Shown: positions 7,558 to 15,370 of the stretch, one piece after another
Layout: each line of letters starts with the position of its first letter
How positions within the stretch are numbered: position 1 is the first letter of the stretch
NCBI GenBank assembly: GCA_030745255.1
Contig: JASLOY010000012.1
Span: forward strand, 1-18,652
Origin: Vicinamibacterales bacterium
Lineage (GTDB): Bacteria; Acidobacteriota; Vicinamibacteria; Vicinamibacterales; UBA8438
Direction: 5' to 3'
DNA: 18,652 nt
Made by a program: the position numbers and the translations under genes
The notes under the pieces: generated by a model
The model's database searches: none
What the model saw: the letters and a program-made list of their open reading frames with translations, nothing else
What the model was told of the DNA's origin: nothing

Positions 7558-9039
7558 ATGACGAGCGGCGAGTGGACCGCCCGGTCGATCACCGAAGCCT
7601 ATCTGACTCGTATCGAGCAGCTCAATCTTCAGGGGCCGTCGTTGCGTGCCGTGATCGAGACCAACCCGGACGCCCTCGTCATCGCCGACGAGCTCGACCG
7701 CGAGCGTCGAGCCCAGGGAGCCCGTGGCCCGCTGCACGGCGTGCCGATCGTGCTCAAGGACAACATCGACACCGGCGACCGGATGACCACGACCGCCGGC
7801 TCGCTCGCGCTGAGTGGCTGGGTGCCTCCACAAGACTCCGCCGTCGCTGCCCGGCTGCGGGCGGCTGGGGCGGTGCTGCTCGCCAAAGCGAACCTGAGCG
7901 AATGGGCAAACTTTCGCTCGACCCGGTCGTCAAGCGGCTGGAGTGGTCGCGGCGGCCAGTGCCGGAACCCGTATGTGCTCGACCGGAACCCCTGTGGCTC
8001 GAGCTCCGGATCCGGAGTGGCCGTGTCCGCCAATCTGGCGGCGGTGGCCATCGGGACCGAGACCGACGGATCGATCGTATGTCCATCGTCCGCCAGCGGC
8101 ATCGTGGGCATCAAGCCGACGGTGGGGTTGGTCAGTCGGGCCGGTGTGATACCAATCTCGCACACGCAGGATACGGCCGGTCCGATGGCGCGCACGGTGC
8201 GCGATGCGGCGATGGTGCTGGGAGCGATGGCCGGAGTGGACCCGAGGGACCCCGCCACTGCGGAGAGCGAGATGCGCGGGCTCACCGACTACACGCCGTT
8301 TCTCGAGGCGAACGGACTCGGGGGCGTGCGGGTCGGCGTGGCGCGTCGCTTTCTTGGTTTCCACGACGGGGTGGACCAGATCGTCGAGCAGGCGATCGCG
8401 GCGTTGCGCGCTGCAGGCGCCGTCATCGTGGACCCGGTCGATTTGCGACCCAGTGGCCGCCCGGCCGCAGGCGACGTGGTCACGAGCATGGGCGCCGCGG
8501 AAACCGAAGTGCTGCTGTATGAGTTCAAGGCCGATTTGAATGCCTATCTTGCCGAGCGCGGGCCGGACGCCGAAGTGCGTTCTCTTGCCGACCTCATCGC
8601 CTTCAACGAACGCAACGCTTCGGACGAGATGCCGTACTTCGGTCAGGAACGGCTGCTTGCCGCCGAGGAGAAAGGGCCGCTTTCCGAACCGAGGTATCTG
8701 GCGGCGCTGGCCGCCGCCCGTCGTCTATCGCGCGCGGACGGAATCGATCGAACCATGGACGACCACGAGCTCGATGCCATCATCGGACCTACCGGCGGAC
8801 CTGCTTGGGTAACCGATCTGGTCAACGGCGACCATTTCGGTGGGAGCAGTTCCGGGTACCCGGCCGTGGCCGGGTACCCGAACATCACGGTGCCGGCCGG
8901 TGAGGTGCATGGCCTCCCGGTCGGTTTGTCGTTCTTCGGGCGCGCCTGGAGTGAGCCGACGCTCATCCGGATCGCCTTCAGCTTCGAGCAGACCACGCGG
9001 GCACGCCGTGTGCCCCGTTTTCTCCCTACACTTGTCTAG
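7558..9039 (+). CDS. Amidase-signature (AS) family amidase, probably Tat-exported
   Basis: From the only canonical in-frame start (ATG 7558) the protein has 493 residues, but sequence coding a Tat signal continues upstream, so the natural N-terminus is probably ~60-70 residues longer. AS enzymes hydrolyse amide bonds with a Ser-cisSer-Lys triad. Here Lys67 lies in GVPIVLKDNIDT, the Gly/Ser loop in CGSSSGSGVAVSANL (Ser148-150), and the nucleophile is Ser172 in GTETDGSIVCPSSASG. The C-terminal AVAGYPNITVPAG and LPVGLSFFGRAWSE are also typical. The substrate cannot be read from the sequence; exported relatives are often annotated only as amidases or as GatA-like, but no gatB or gatC is nearby, so a tRNA role is unlikely. 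It follows the DUF2911 lipoprotein gene closely. A 28-base palindrome lies within the coding region at 8853-8880. The stop codon is part of a terminator-like hairpin. Confidence 0.9.
   Translation: MTSGEWTARSITEAYLTRIEQLNLQGPSLRAVIETNPDALVIADELDRERRAQGARGPLHGVPIVLKDNIDTGDRMTTTAGSLALSGWVPPQDSAVAARLRAAGAVLLAKANLSEWANFRSTRSSSGWSGRGGQCRNPYVLDRNPCGSSSGSGVAVSANLAAVAIGTETDGSIVCPSSASGIVGIKPTVGLVSRAGVIPISHTQDTAGPMARTVRDAAMVLGAMAGVDPRDPATAESEMRGLTDYTPFLEANGLGGVRVGVARRFLGFHDGVDQIVEQAIAALRAAGAVIVDPVDLRPSGRPAAGDVVTSMGAAETEVLLYEFKADLNAYLAERGPDAEVRSLADLIAFNERNASDEMPYFGQERLLAAEEKGPLSEPRYLAALAAARRLSRADGIDRTMDDHELDAIIGPTGGPAWVTDLVNGDHFGGSSSGYPAVAGYPNITVPAGEVHGLPVGLSFFGRAWSEPTLIRIAFSFEQTTRARRVPRFLPTLV
8853..8880. 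repeat. Perfect 13-base-arm palindrome inside the amidase gene
   Basis: Arms CGGGTACCCGGCC (8853-8865) and GGCCGGGTACCCG (8868-8880) are exact reverse complements around a two-base centre (GT). Each arm itself contains the palindrome GGGTACCC. The region encodes SGYPAVAGYPN, in which GYP occurs twice; the second copy is the conserved AGYPNITVPAG motif of amidases. Confidence 0.85.
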
Positions 9040-9067
9040 CCCCCGCCTAGCGGGGCTAGGAGACAAG
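9031..9067. terminator. Terminator-like hairpin between convergent amidase and PQQ dehydrogenase genes
   Basis: The left arm CTTGTC-TAGCCCC (9031-9043) pairs with GGGGCTA (9052-9058) and GACAAG (9062-9067), with three unpaired bases (GGA) in the right arm and an 8-base loop. This gives 13 pairs, and the amidase stop codon (9037-9039) lies in the stem. No T-run follows on either strand, so termination efficiency is uncertain. It sits between the two convergent genes. Confidence 0.55.
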
Positions 9068-9153
9068 CCTTGCTAGCAGCCCTTCAGCGTCGCTCCTCGT
9101 CGCTGTGTGGCGGCATCGGCCAGACCGCCGGCGCGGCGTGAGTCCCCGTGTCG

Positions 9154-10884
9154 TCACTGCCGCAGGGCGAAGACCCACACCACGCCCCCTTGTGGCACCT
9201 GGATGTTGCGCTCGAGGTGCGTGTTCACGGCGCGCTGCATGCCCTGGGCGTCGACGCCCCAGCCCGACTGCACGGCGATGTACTGCACGCCATCGATGGA
9301 GTAGGACGACGGGACTCCCGTGACTCCGGAGTTCGTGCGTTGCTCCCAGAGGAGGTCGCCCGTTTCGGCGTCGAACGCCCGGAAGTAGCGGTCGTGCGTG
9401 CCGCCGGAGAAGACGAGGCCGCCGCCGGTCGTCAGGATCGGCCCCCAGTTCTGTGACTCGGGGAACTCGTGAGTCCAGACCTGCTCGCCGGTCGAGAGGT
9501 CCCATGCCTGGATCTCGCCCACGTGGTCGGCGCCGTCGGACACGAAGACCTGCGATGACGCTCCCGTGTAGCTGGCGCCGGGTCGATACTCGACCTCCCG
9601 ACCCACCATCGTCGAGCAGAGGTTCTCGTTCGCCGGGATGTAGAGATAACCGGTCTGCGGGCTGTAGGCAGCCGGTGGCCAGTCTTTGCCGCCCCAGAGC
9701 GATGGGCAGAACGTGGCCGGCTTGTTCGTGCCCGGTTTCCGCTCGGCGTCATATTCGGGCCGTCCGGTCACCGGGTCGATCGAGACGAACACGTTCTGGT
9801 CGACGTACGGATTCGCGTCGACGAAGTTGATGGCGTTCGCCTCGCGCTCGAGCAGCCACAGATAGCCGTTGCGCGCAGGGTGCACAAGCGATTTGATGGT
9901 CCGGCCGTCGCGGGGCACGTCGATCAGCAACGGTGCCGAAACTTCGTCCCAGTCCCAGGAGCCGTTGTGGTGATACTGGTGATACGCCTTCAGCTCGCCG
10001 GTGTCCGCGTCGAAGGCGACCACCGAGTTCGTGTAGAGGTTGTCACCCGGTCGCTGGTCGCCGATCCAGGGCCCGGGGTTGCCGGTTCCCCAGTAGGTCA
10101 GATTCAGCTCGGGGTCGAACGACCCGGTGATCCAGATCGACGCGCCGCCCGTCTGCCAGGTGTCGCCCGGCCAGGTCTCGTTACCGGGCTCGCCGGGCCC
10201 GGGCACCGTGTGCGACCGCCAGACCTCCTGCCCGGTGTCGGCATCGTAGGCGGCGACGAACCCGCGGATGCCCCGTTCACCGCCCGACGCGCCCACCAGC
10301 ACTTTGCCGTTGGCGATGAGCGGCGCCATCGTCATGTAGTACCCACTACGGTAGTCGGCCACCGACGCTTCCCATGCGACGTCGCCGGTCCGCGCGTCGA
10401 GCGCCACCACGAAGGCGTCGTGGGTCGTGTAGTAGACCCGGTCGCCGTACAGCCCGACGCCCCGATTGGTCCAGTGCGATCGCAGGGTGCCTTCGAGTAG
10501 CTGCTTCCGGTATCGCCAGATGAGCTCGCCGCTCCGCGCGTCGACCGCTAGCACCTGGTCTTCGGGCGTGGTGACGAACATGATGCCGTCGTTGACGATC
10601 GGTGGCGACTGGTGACCCGACGTCACCCCGGTTGACAGCGTCCACACCGGTACCAGGTTGGAGACGTTGTCCTTCGTGATTTGGTCGAGCGGGCTGTAGC
10701 CCCAGCTGTCGTACGTCCCTCGGTACATCAGCCAGTCCTCGGGGGCGGGCGACCGCAGGCGCTCGTCGGTGACTGCCGTGTAGTCCACATCCGGCTCCTG
10801 CGCGGCCGCCGGCTGGATTCCGAGCCCCGCGGCCACAACGCCGGCGAACACAATCGCGATGCTGCGCTTGATGGATGGTTTCAC
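9154..10884 (-). CDS. PQQ-dependent alcohol dehydrogenase (quinoprotein), predicted lanthanide type
   Basis: This 576-residue periplasmic protein has a Sec signal (~1-29, ending PAAAQE). It starts with GTG at 10884, six bases after GGGGAG (10891-10896). The protein is an eight-bladed propeller oxidising alcohols with pyrroloquinoline quinone and a metal ion. Typical blade motifs recur: DARSGELIWRY, DARTGDVAWE, DADTGQEVWR, DLSTGEQVW, DAETGDLLWE. Expected cofactor residues are Glu203 (GASGGERGIRG), Asn269 (YWGTGNPGPW) and catalytic Asp311 (GSWDWDEVSAP). Asp313, two positions later, is the extra metal ligand seen in XoxF- and PedH-type lanthanide enzymes, where calcium enzymes have Ala or Ser. 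The adjacent-Cys pair that normally sits before NRG is absent (RSHWTNRG at ~135-142). There is no fused cytochrome domain, and neither a cytochrome c nor pqq genes are nearby. The alcohol substrate is unknown. Confidence 0.93.
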   Translation of the reverse strand: MKPSIKRSIAIVFAGVVAAGLGIQPAAAQEPDVDYTAVTDERLRSPAPEDWLMYRGTYDSWGYSPLDQITKDNVSNLVPVWTLSTGVTSGHQSPPIVNDGIMFVTTPEDQVLAVDARSGELIWRYRKQLLEGTLRSHWTNRGVGLYGDRVYYTTHDAFVVALDARTGDVAWEASVADYRSGYYMTMAPLIANGKVLVGASGGERGIRGFVAAYDADTGQEVWRSHTVPGPGEPGNETWPGDTWQTGGASIWITGSFDPELNLTYWGTGNPGPWIGDQRPGDNLYTNSVVAFDADTGELKAYHQYHHNGSWDWDEVSAPLLIDVPRDGRTIKSLVHPARNGYLWLLEREANAINFVDANPYVDQNVFVSIDPVTGRPEYDAERKPGTNKPATFCPSLWGGKDWPPAAYSPQTGYLYIPANENLCSTMVGREVEYRPGASYTGASSQVFVSDGADHVGEIQAWDLSTGEQVWTHEFPESQNWGPILTTGGGLVFSGGTHDRYFRAFDAETGDLLWEQRTNSGVTGVPSSYSIDGVQYIAVQSGWGVDAQGMQRAVNTHLERNIQVPQGGVVWVFALRQ

Positions 10885-10950
10885 CTTGTTCTCCCCTTGC
10901 TTTGACGAGAGTGTACTCTGGCTTGACCGATGACCGCTGGTAGGAATTCA

Positions 10951-10968
10951 TCACTGTGGCATCAGTGA
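10951..10968. promoter_or_regulatory. Possible operator dyad in the PQQ dehydrogenase / DinB divergent region
   Basis: TCACTG (10951-10956) and CAGTGA (10963-10968) are exact complements spaced by six bases. They lie in the 148-base region between two divergent genes. A second short dyad (AGAGT, ACTCT) is at 10908-10919, close to the PQQ dehydrogenase start. TTGACC at 10923-10928 might be a -35 for the DinB gene, but its -10 (ATTCAT) is poor. Regulator identity is unknown. Confidence 0.3.
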
Positions 10969-11032
10969 GGCCGCTTCGTCACCGATCGACGCGGTCAGCC
11001 ACGCCGTTCATCCAGCGACACCTACGGGAGTC

Positions 11033-11545
11033 ATGATGCCGACCAACACGCTGCTCGAGGAGGCGATCGACGCCTGGGGCGACGCCCGACAAGGCGTCAT
11101 CGCCGAGGCACGGAACATTCCGCCCGGCGCCTTCGCCTACCGTCCGACGCCGGAGGCCCGCTCGGTGGCCGAGCTGGTAACGCACATCATCGACACCGGG
11201 CTCATGTGGTCGAACGAGCTGACGCGTCCGACCGCCGACTTTACCCGCAAGAGCTTTCCGACCTTCATCAAGCACTATGCGTCCCGGGGCCGCCAACCGC
11301 GCTCGAAGACCGATCTGCTCAGTCTGCTGAAGAGCAGTCACCGAACCGGTGTGAAACAGATCTGCGAGGCGGGTGAGGTCGGGATGCTGCAGCATGTGCG
11401 CCGGTTCGACGGCGAGCGCGGAACCCGCCTGACCTGGATGCACCACGGCATCGCGCACGAGGAGTATCACCGAGCACAGATTGCGCTCTACGCCCGGCTG
11501 CTTGGGCGGACTCCGGCCCTTACGCGCCTGATCGAGGGCGGCTAG
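11033..11545 (+). CDS. DinB-family (DinB/YfiT-like) metal-binding protein
   Basis: This 170-residue four-helix-bundle type protein runs to the TAG at 11543-11545. GGGAG at 11026-11030 is two bases before ATG 11033 but five before ATG 11036, so the second Met is the likelier start. The three His ligands of the family are visible: His51 in ELVTHIIDTG, and His142 and His146 in HHGIAHEEYHRAQIALYARLLG. The family binds nickel or zinc and includes DinB of Bacillus and thiol-dependent transferases; many environmental members have no assigned substrate. It is cytoplasmic, with no signal peptide. It is transcribed away from the PQQ dehydrogenase, and its 3' end lies 26 bases from the convergent repeat protein. 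Confidence 0.85.
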   Translation: MMPTNTLLEEAIDAWGDARQGVIAEARNIPPGAFAYRPTPEARSVAELVTHIIDTGLMWSNELTRPTADFTRKSFPTFIKHYASRGRQPRSKTDLLSLLKSSHRTGVKQICEAGEVGMLQHVRRFDGERGTRLTWMHHGIAHEEYHRAQIALYARLLGRTPALTRLIEGG

Positions 11546-11571
11546 GGCGCCGTCCCAGTTCCCACGCTCCG

Positions 11572-12726
11572 CTACTTCGCCCCCGTGTAGCGGTAGACCA
11601 CCGGATCCGCGCCGAGTGTACCTTCCGGCGTCGGCAACCCGCCGTTGGCGCCGACCGTGATGGTGAACTGCAGAATGTCGTTCACCAGCGTGCCCTCGAG
11701 ATCGAAGCTGACGTTCTCTATCTCGAACTCGTCACCGCCGATCTGCAGAAAGATTGACCCGAGCGCGCTCATGCTGAATGACCCGTCGGCAGCGATGACC
11801 CCCATGAGGCCGGAGGGCAACGTGTTCGGCGCGAACCCGGACTGGCCCTCGAGCGTGGTGGTGCTGCCGTTCATCGTCAGCTTGACGTTGACGTTCTCCT
11901 TGAGGCTCCCGACGTTGAAGACGGCCGGGTCGTGCGGCGGCACGGCATCGCTCAGCACGCGGAGGTCGCCGACGAAAGTCATCATCGGCTCCCGGCGACC
12001 AGGAAAATCAACGACTTTCAGCTCCCTCGACGCGAGACTGACGCTTTCCGTAGTGCGGTCGAAGACCACATCCGACGGAAAACCGGTAATCCTGACTTCG
12101 TAGCTGCCCGACGTGAGGGGAGAGAAGCTGTAGGTGCCCTCTTGACCAGTGGTCTGCGGTGGCTGGGTGACGGTCAGGGTTGAGAGCTGCACAGAGACCC
12201 CACTGAGGGGCGCCCCGTCGACGGTGACCTGCCCGCGAATCATGCCGACCGCCGTGCCAGTGAAGTCAATGACGACCACCGCATTATCGGACAAGGCGCT
12301 GGGCCGTCCGCTCTGTGCTGTTGCTGGATCGAAGACGACGTTGGGAGGTCCTCCACTCACCGAGGCCGTAAAGAGAACGTGGCTGTCCGACACGCCATCG
12401 ATACTGTAGCGACCGCTCGCGTCAGTACGAGCAGCACTGTTCAATCCGGTGCTCTGGCTTGAAATCGTTACCAGCACGCCAGCAGCGGGATTGCCATCAA
12501 TCAAGACCTGACCGCGGACCGCAAATCCAGACGGGTCGTCTGGTGACGGATCGAACGGATTTGCCGGGTTCCTGGAGCACTCCGATCCGGAGAAGGCGAG
12601 CACGGCACCAATCGCGGCGAGAACATTGACAACACGAGATCGTGGCGAGGCGGCGTGCCGCGTAGTGCGATATGTAGTCATGGCTGGCTGCGGTCCGGTG
12701 CGAGTCCTGACCGCACGCGCTCTCAT
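11572..12726 (-). CDS. Exported protein with two carboxypeptidase-regulatory-like domains
   Basis: This frame has 384 codons from ATG 12726. The likelier start is the in-frame ATG at 12681 (MTTYRTTRHAASP), because a signal-like helix (VVNVLAAIGAVLAFSG) then begins ~17 residues in; neither start has a clear Shine-Dalgarno. The Cys in GSECSRNP after the helix could be lipidated, though the lipobox is not canonical. Two Ig-like beta-sandwich repeats follow: ~67-155 (VRGQVLIDGNPAAGVLVTI, DASGRYSIDGV) and ~162-245 (IRGQVTVDGAPLSGVSVQL, EGTYSFSPLTSGSYEVRI). The last ~135 residues (MMTFVGDLRVLSDA to the end) look like a separate beta-rich domain with no known relative. Such proteins are typical acidobacterial envelope or surface components. 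It is probably transcribed alone: 145 bases separate it from the upstream S9 gene on the same strand, and that gap holds nothing recognisable. Confidence 0.8.
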   Translation of the reverse strand: MRARAVRTRTGPQPAMTTYRTTRHAASPRSRVVNVLAAIGAVLAFSGSECSRNPANPFDPSPDDPSGFAVRGQVLIDGNPAAGVLVTISSQSTGLNSAARTDASGRYSIDGVSDSHVLFTASVSGGPPNVVFDPATAQSGRPSALSDNAVVVIDFTGTAVGMIRGQVTVDGAPLSGVSVQLSTLTVTQPPQTTGQEGTYSFSPLTSGSYEVRITGFPSDVVFDRTTESVSLASRELKVVDFPGRREPMMTFVGDLRVLSDAVPPHDPAVFNVGSLKENVNVKLTMNGSTTTLEGQSGFAPNTLPSGLMGVIAADGSFSMSALGSIFLQIGGDEFEIENVSFDLEGTLVNDILQFTITVGANGGLPTPEGTLGADPVVYRYTGAK

Positions 12727-12871
12727 GGCGTCGCCAAGTTATTTTGAAGCTGTGAACGTGAGCTGAGGAGTGGAGCGAACTTATCACAGTGTCCGAGCGA
12801 CACTCAGGCCAGGCGAAGTGTGCGATGGGCGTGAAGCTCGGCAGCAGCGCGTGGAGTTGAAGTAAGAGACC

Positions 12872-15310
12872 CTATCGTGCTGCGCTGGAGGAGCTCGAGC
12901 CGACGGTCTTCTTCAGGTAGGTATTCGCCCAGCTCAGCATCTCGGCGACGGTGTGCAGCACCGACTCGCGGGCGGTGTAGCCGTGCGACTCGTGCGGCAA
13001 CGTGACGTACCGGACCGTGGCGCCATGGCCTTTGAGCGCCATGTACATCCGGGCCGACTGAATCGGGAACGTGCCGGAGTTGTTGTCGACCTCCCCGTGG
13101 GTCAGCAGGATCGGCTCGTTGATCTTTTCGGCATGGAAGAACGGCGACATCGCCGCGTAGATGTTGGTCGCTTCCCAGAACGTACGTCGCTCGTTCTGGA
13201 ACCCGAAGGGCGTCAGCGACCGGTTGTAGGCGCCACTGCGGGCGATGCCCATCTGGAACAGGTCGGAGTGCGCCAGTAGATTTGCCGTCATGAAGGCGCC
13301 GTAGCTGTGACCGCCGATGCCGATCGTGTCGCGGTCGGTCACGCCCATGTCGACGACCTTGTCGACCGCCGCTTGCGCGCTCGCCACGAGCTGCTGAACG
13401 TATGTGTCGTTGGCGGTCTCGCCCGCGCCGATGATCGGCATCGTCGGACCGTCGAAGATGGCGAAGCCCTGAGTCAGCAGCAGCAGGTGCGAAGCTCCGC
13501 GGAACGCCGTGAACCGGTTGTCCGAGCCGCTGACCTGGCCCGCCAGCGTGGAGTCGACAAACTCACGCGGATACGCCCACATCACCATCGGAACACGTTG
13601 CCCGTCTTGGTAGCCGGGCGGCAGATAGAGCGTGCCGGACAGCTGCACGCCGTCGGCGCGCTCGTATGTCACCAGCTCCTTCGAGACGCCGGTCAGCTGC
13701 GGCGCCGGGTCCTCGAAGCTGGTGATTGCCTGTCGGGTGTCGTTGGCGATGTCAAGGACGTAATAGTTGGGCGGCGCGGCCGGGGTTTCGCGGCGGGTGA
13801 GCAGCGACCCGCCGTCGTTGGCCAGGACGGCGGCCACCACCTCGTACGCGTCGTCGTCGCTCTGGAACAGCCGCTCGGTGTCGAACGTGCGCAGATCGAG
13901 CCGATCCAGGAACGGGCGGTCACCATCGGGTGATGCACCAGTGCCGGTCAGATAGATGGCACTCCCGGTCTGGCGAATCACACGGCCACCCGGCCGCGGG
14001 GCGGCGATCGGGCCACCGGGGTTGGCGTAACGGTCTTCCGAGCTGCGGTCCCAGAGTGTGCGTGGCTGGCTGTTGCCCGTGAGGACCGAGGTGCGTGTCC
14101 AGCGGGTGGGCCGGTCGTTCTCGGTCAGCAGCGCCGTGCCGTCCTCGGTCCAGGTAATCCCTCCGTACCGGAATTCGGTCCGGGCCAGCTCGGTCGGTTC
14201 GCCGTTGAAAGGAGCTGTGTGCGAGAGGACTTGGTCACGGTGAGGCACAGAGCGCCGCGGGTCGCCGCCGTCCTGCGCTTCGACCCAGACCAGCGTGTGT
14301 GGTTTGGTCGGGTTCCAGACGTAGTTCCGGGGGCCGGTCGGGACACCCCCGATCGGGACCGCGTCGGCCAAGGGCAGTCGCGCGACCTGCGCGACGATCT
14401 CGCCGCTGCCGTTGCGAATGGTGACGTCCTTCGGGAAGCTGCGGGCGGTGACCAGCCAGGAAAACGGCCGTTCGACTTCGACCATCAGGAAATACTGACC
14501 GCTGGGAGACGCGCTTACCTGCTGATAGAGCCCGGGCCGACCAATCGGGGTCCGGCGCCCCGTGGCGATTTCGATCGTGGCGACCTGGCTCGTGAAGTAG
14601 TACTCGAACAGTGCCTCGTCGTGGGCGTTCTGCAGCAGGTCCTGGTAGGTGCGGATCGGCGCCGCGCTGCCCAGATGCTCCTGGATGTTCGGTGCGGCCG
14701 GGACATCGGGCGCTGTGGCTGGTGCGCCGCGCGCCGACGCCTTGAAAGTGCAGACGACTGTGGCGTTCTCGTCCAGCCAGTCGCACGGGTCACCCCAGGC
14801 GGCGTTGATCGAGGCGTCGCTGAGAGGGCGCACAGCGCCGGTGGCGGTCTCCATCATCCACACCTCGACACCGTTGTATCGGGTCAGCGTGAAGATCAGT
14901 CGTGAGCCATCCGGCGAGAACTCGACCAAGCCCAGCGACGTCTCCCGCGGCGCATCGAACGCCTGTTCCTCCCCGTCACCGATCCGCTTCAGCGTGATCC
15001 GGGTGATGCCGGCCGCTGTATGCGGGCCGTTGGTTCGCGGGTTCAGCCGGTAGCCAGCCAGTCGCAGCATCGGCTTCGCCAACTCGGCGACCGATGGCAT
15101 CGCCGGGCGAGAGAGCAGGGCGACCGTGTCACCAGACGGGCTGACTACCACTAGGGGGCTCCGCGGCGCGTCCAGAATGTCGACGATGTCCTGGGGAGGC
15201 GTCAGATACCCGGTCGCTTCCTGGCCAGCGGCTGGAAACGCGACCAGCAGCGTGATGGTCAGAGTGGCGGCGATCGGCATGCCAGCGGCGCGAAGATGGG
15301 GTCGGCGCAT
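12872..15310 (-). CDS. S9-family (prolyl oligopeptidase-type) serine peptidase, secreted
   Basis: This 812-residue protein has a Sec signal peptide (~1-30, FPAAGQ). The N-terminal ~520 residues are a propeller-like region with WD/TolB-type repeats (FSPDGSRLIFTLT). The C-terminal alpha/beta-hydrolase domain (~545-800) has a complete triad: Ser669 in GIGGHSYGAFM, Asp742 in HGEVDNNSG and His776 in PHESHGYTARES. The overall plan resembles the glutamyl-aminopeptidase-like branch of S9, with a long N-terminal region beginning PPQDIVDILDAP. It likely cleaves short peptides in the periplasm. The start at ATG 15310 has AGGAGA five bases upstream (15316-15321 on the plus strand). A strong dyad overlaps the edge of this ribosome site. 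The gene lies 60 bases downstream of the glycosyltransferase on the same strand and may share its transcript. Confidence 0.92.
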   Translation of the reverse strand: MRRPHLRAAGMPIAATLTITLLVAFPAAGQEATGYLTPPQDIVDILDAPRSPLVVVSPSGDTVALLSRPAMPSVAELAKPMLRLAGYRLNPRTNGPHTAAGITRITLKRIGDGEEQAFDAPRETSLGLVEFSPDGSRLIFTLTRYNGVEVWMMETATGAVRPLSDASINAAWGDPCDWLDENATVVCTFKASARGAPATAPDVPAAPNIQEHLGSAAPIRTYQDLLQNAHDEALFEYYFTSQVATIEIATGRRTPIGRPGLYQQVSASPSGQYFLMVEVERPFSWLVTARSFPKDVTIRNGSGEIVAQVARLPLADAVPIGGVPTGPRNYVWNPTKPHTLVWVEAQDGGDPRRSVPHRDQVLSHTAPFNGEPTELARTEFRYGGITWTEDGTALLTENDRPTRWTRTSVLTGNSQPRTLWDRSSEDRYANPGGPIAAPRPGGRVIRQTGSAIYLTGTGASPDGDRPFLDRLDLRTFDTERLFQSDDDAYEVVAAVLANDGGSLLTRRETPAAPPNYYVLDIANDTRQAITSFEDPAPQLTGVSKELVTYERADGVQLSGTLYLPPGYQDGQRVPMVMWAYPREFVDSTLAGQVSGSDNRFTAFRGASHLLLLTQGFAIFDGPTMPIIGAGETANDTYVQQLVASAQAAVDKVVDMGVTDRDTIGIGGHSYGAFMTANLLAHSDLFQMGIARSGAYNRSLTPFGFQNERRTFWEATNIYAAMSPFFHAEKINEPILLTHGEVDNNSGTFPIQSARMYMALKGHGATVRYVTLPHESHGYTARESVLHTVAEMLSWANTYLKKTVGSSSSSAAR

Positions 15311-15320
15311 CGGTGTCTCC

Positions 15321-15343
15321 TAGAGCAGAATCGTTCTACTCTA
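15321..15343. promoter_or_regulatory. Operator- or hairpin-like dyad at the S9 peptidase ribosome site
   Basis: TAGAGCAGAA (15321-15330) and TTCTACTCTA (15334-15343) are reverse complements with one mismatch in ten, spaced by three bases. The element sits between the glycosyltransferase stop and the S9 start and touches the AGGAGA ribosome site. It could be a regulator's operator, an mRNA hairpin that affects initiation, or the tail of the upstream transcript; there is no T-run. Confidence 0.45.
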
Positions 15344-15370
15344 TCGTTGTCCTGGATGTGCGCAAAGCGG

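Noticed and set aside
7558..9039. Amidase as the GatA subunit of the tRNA amidotransferase
   Set aside because: It has a Tat signal upstream and no gatB or gatC neighbours; GatA is cytoplasmic.
10921..10951. TTGACC-N17-ATTCAT as the DinB gene promoter
   Set aside because: The -35 is good but the -10 matches the consensus poorly, so it is mentioned only within the dyad entry.
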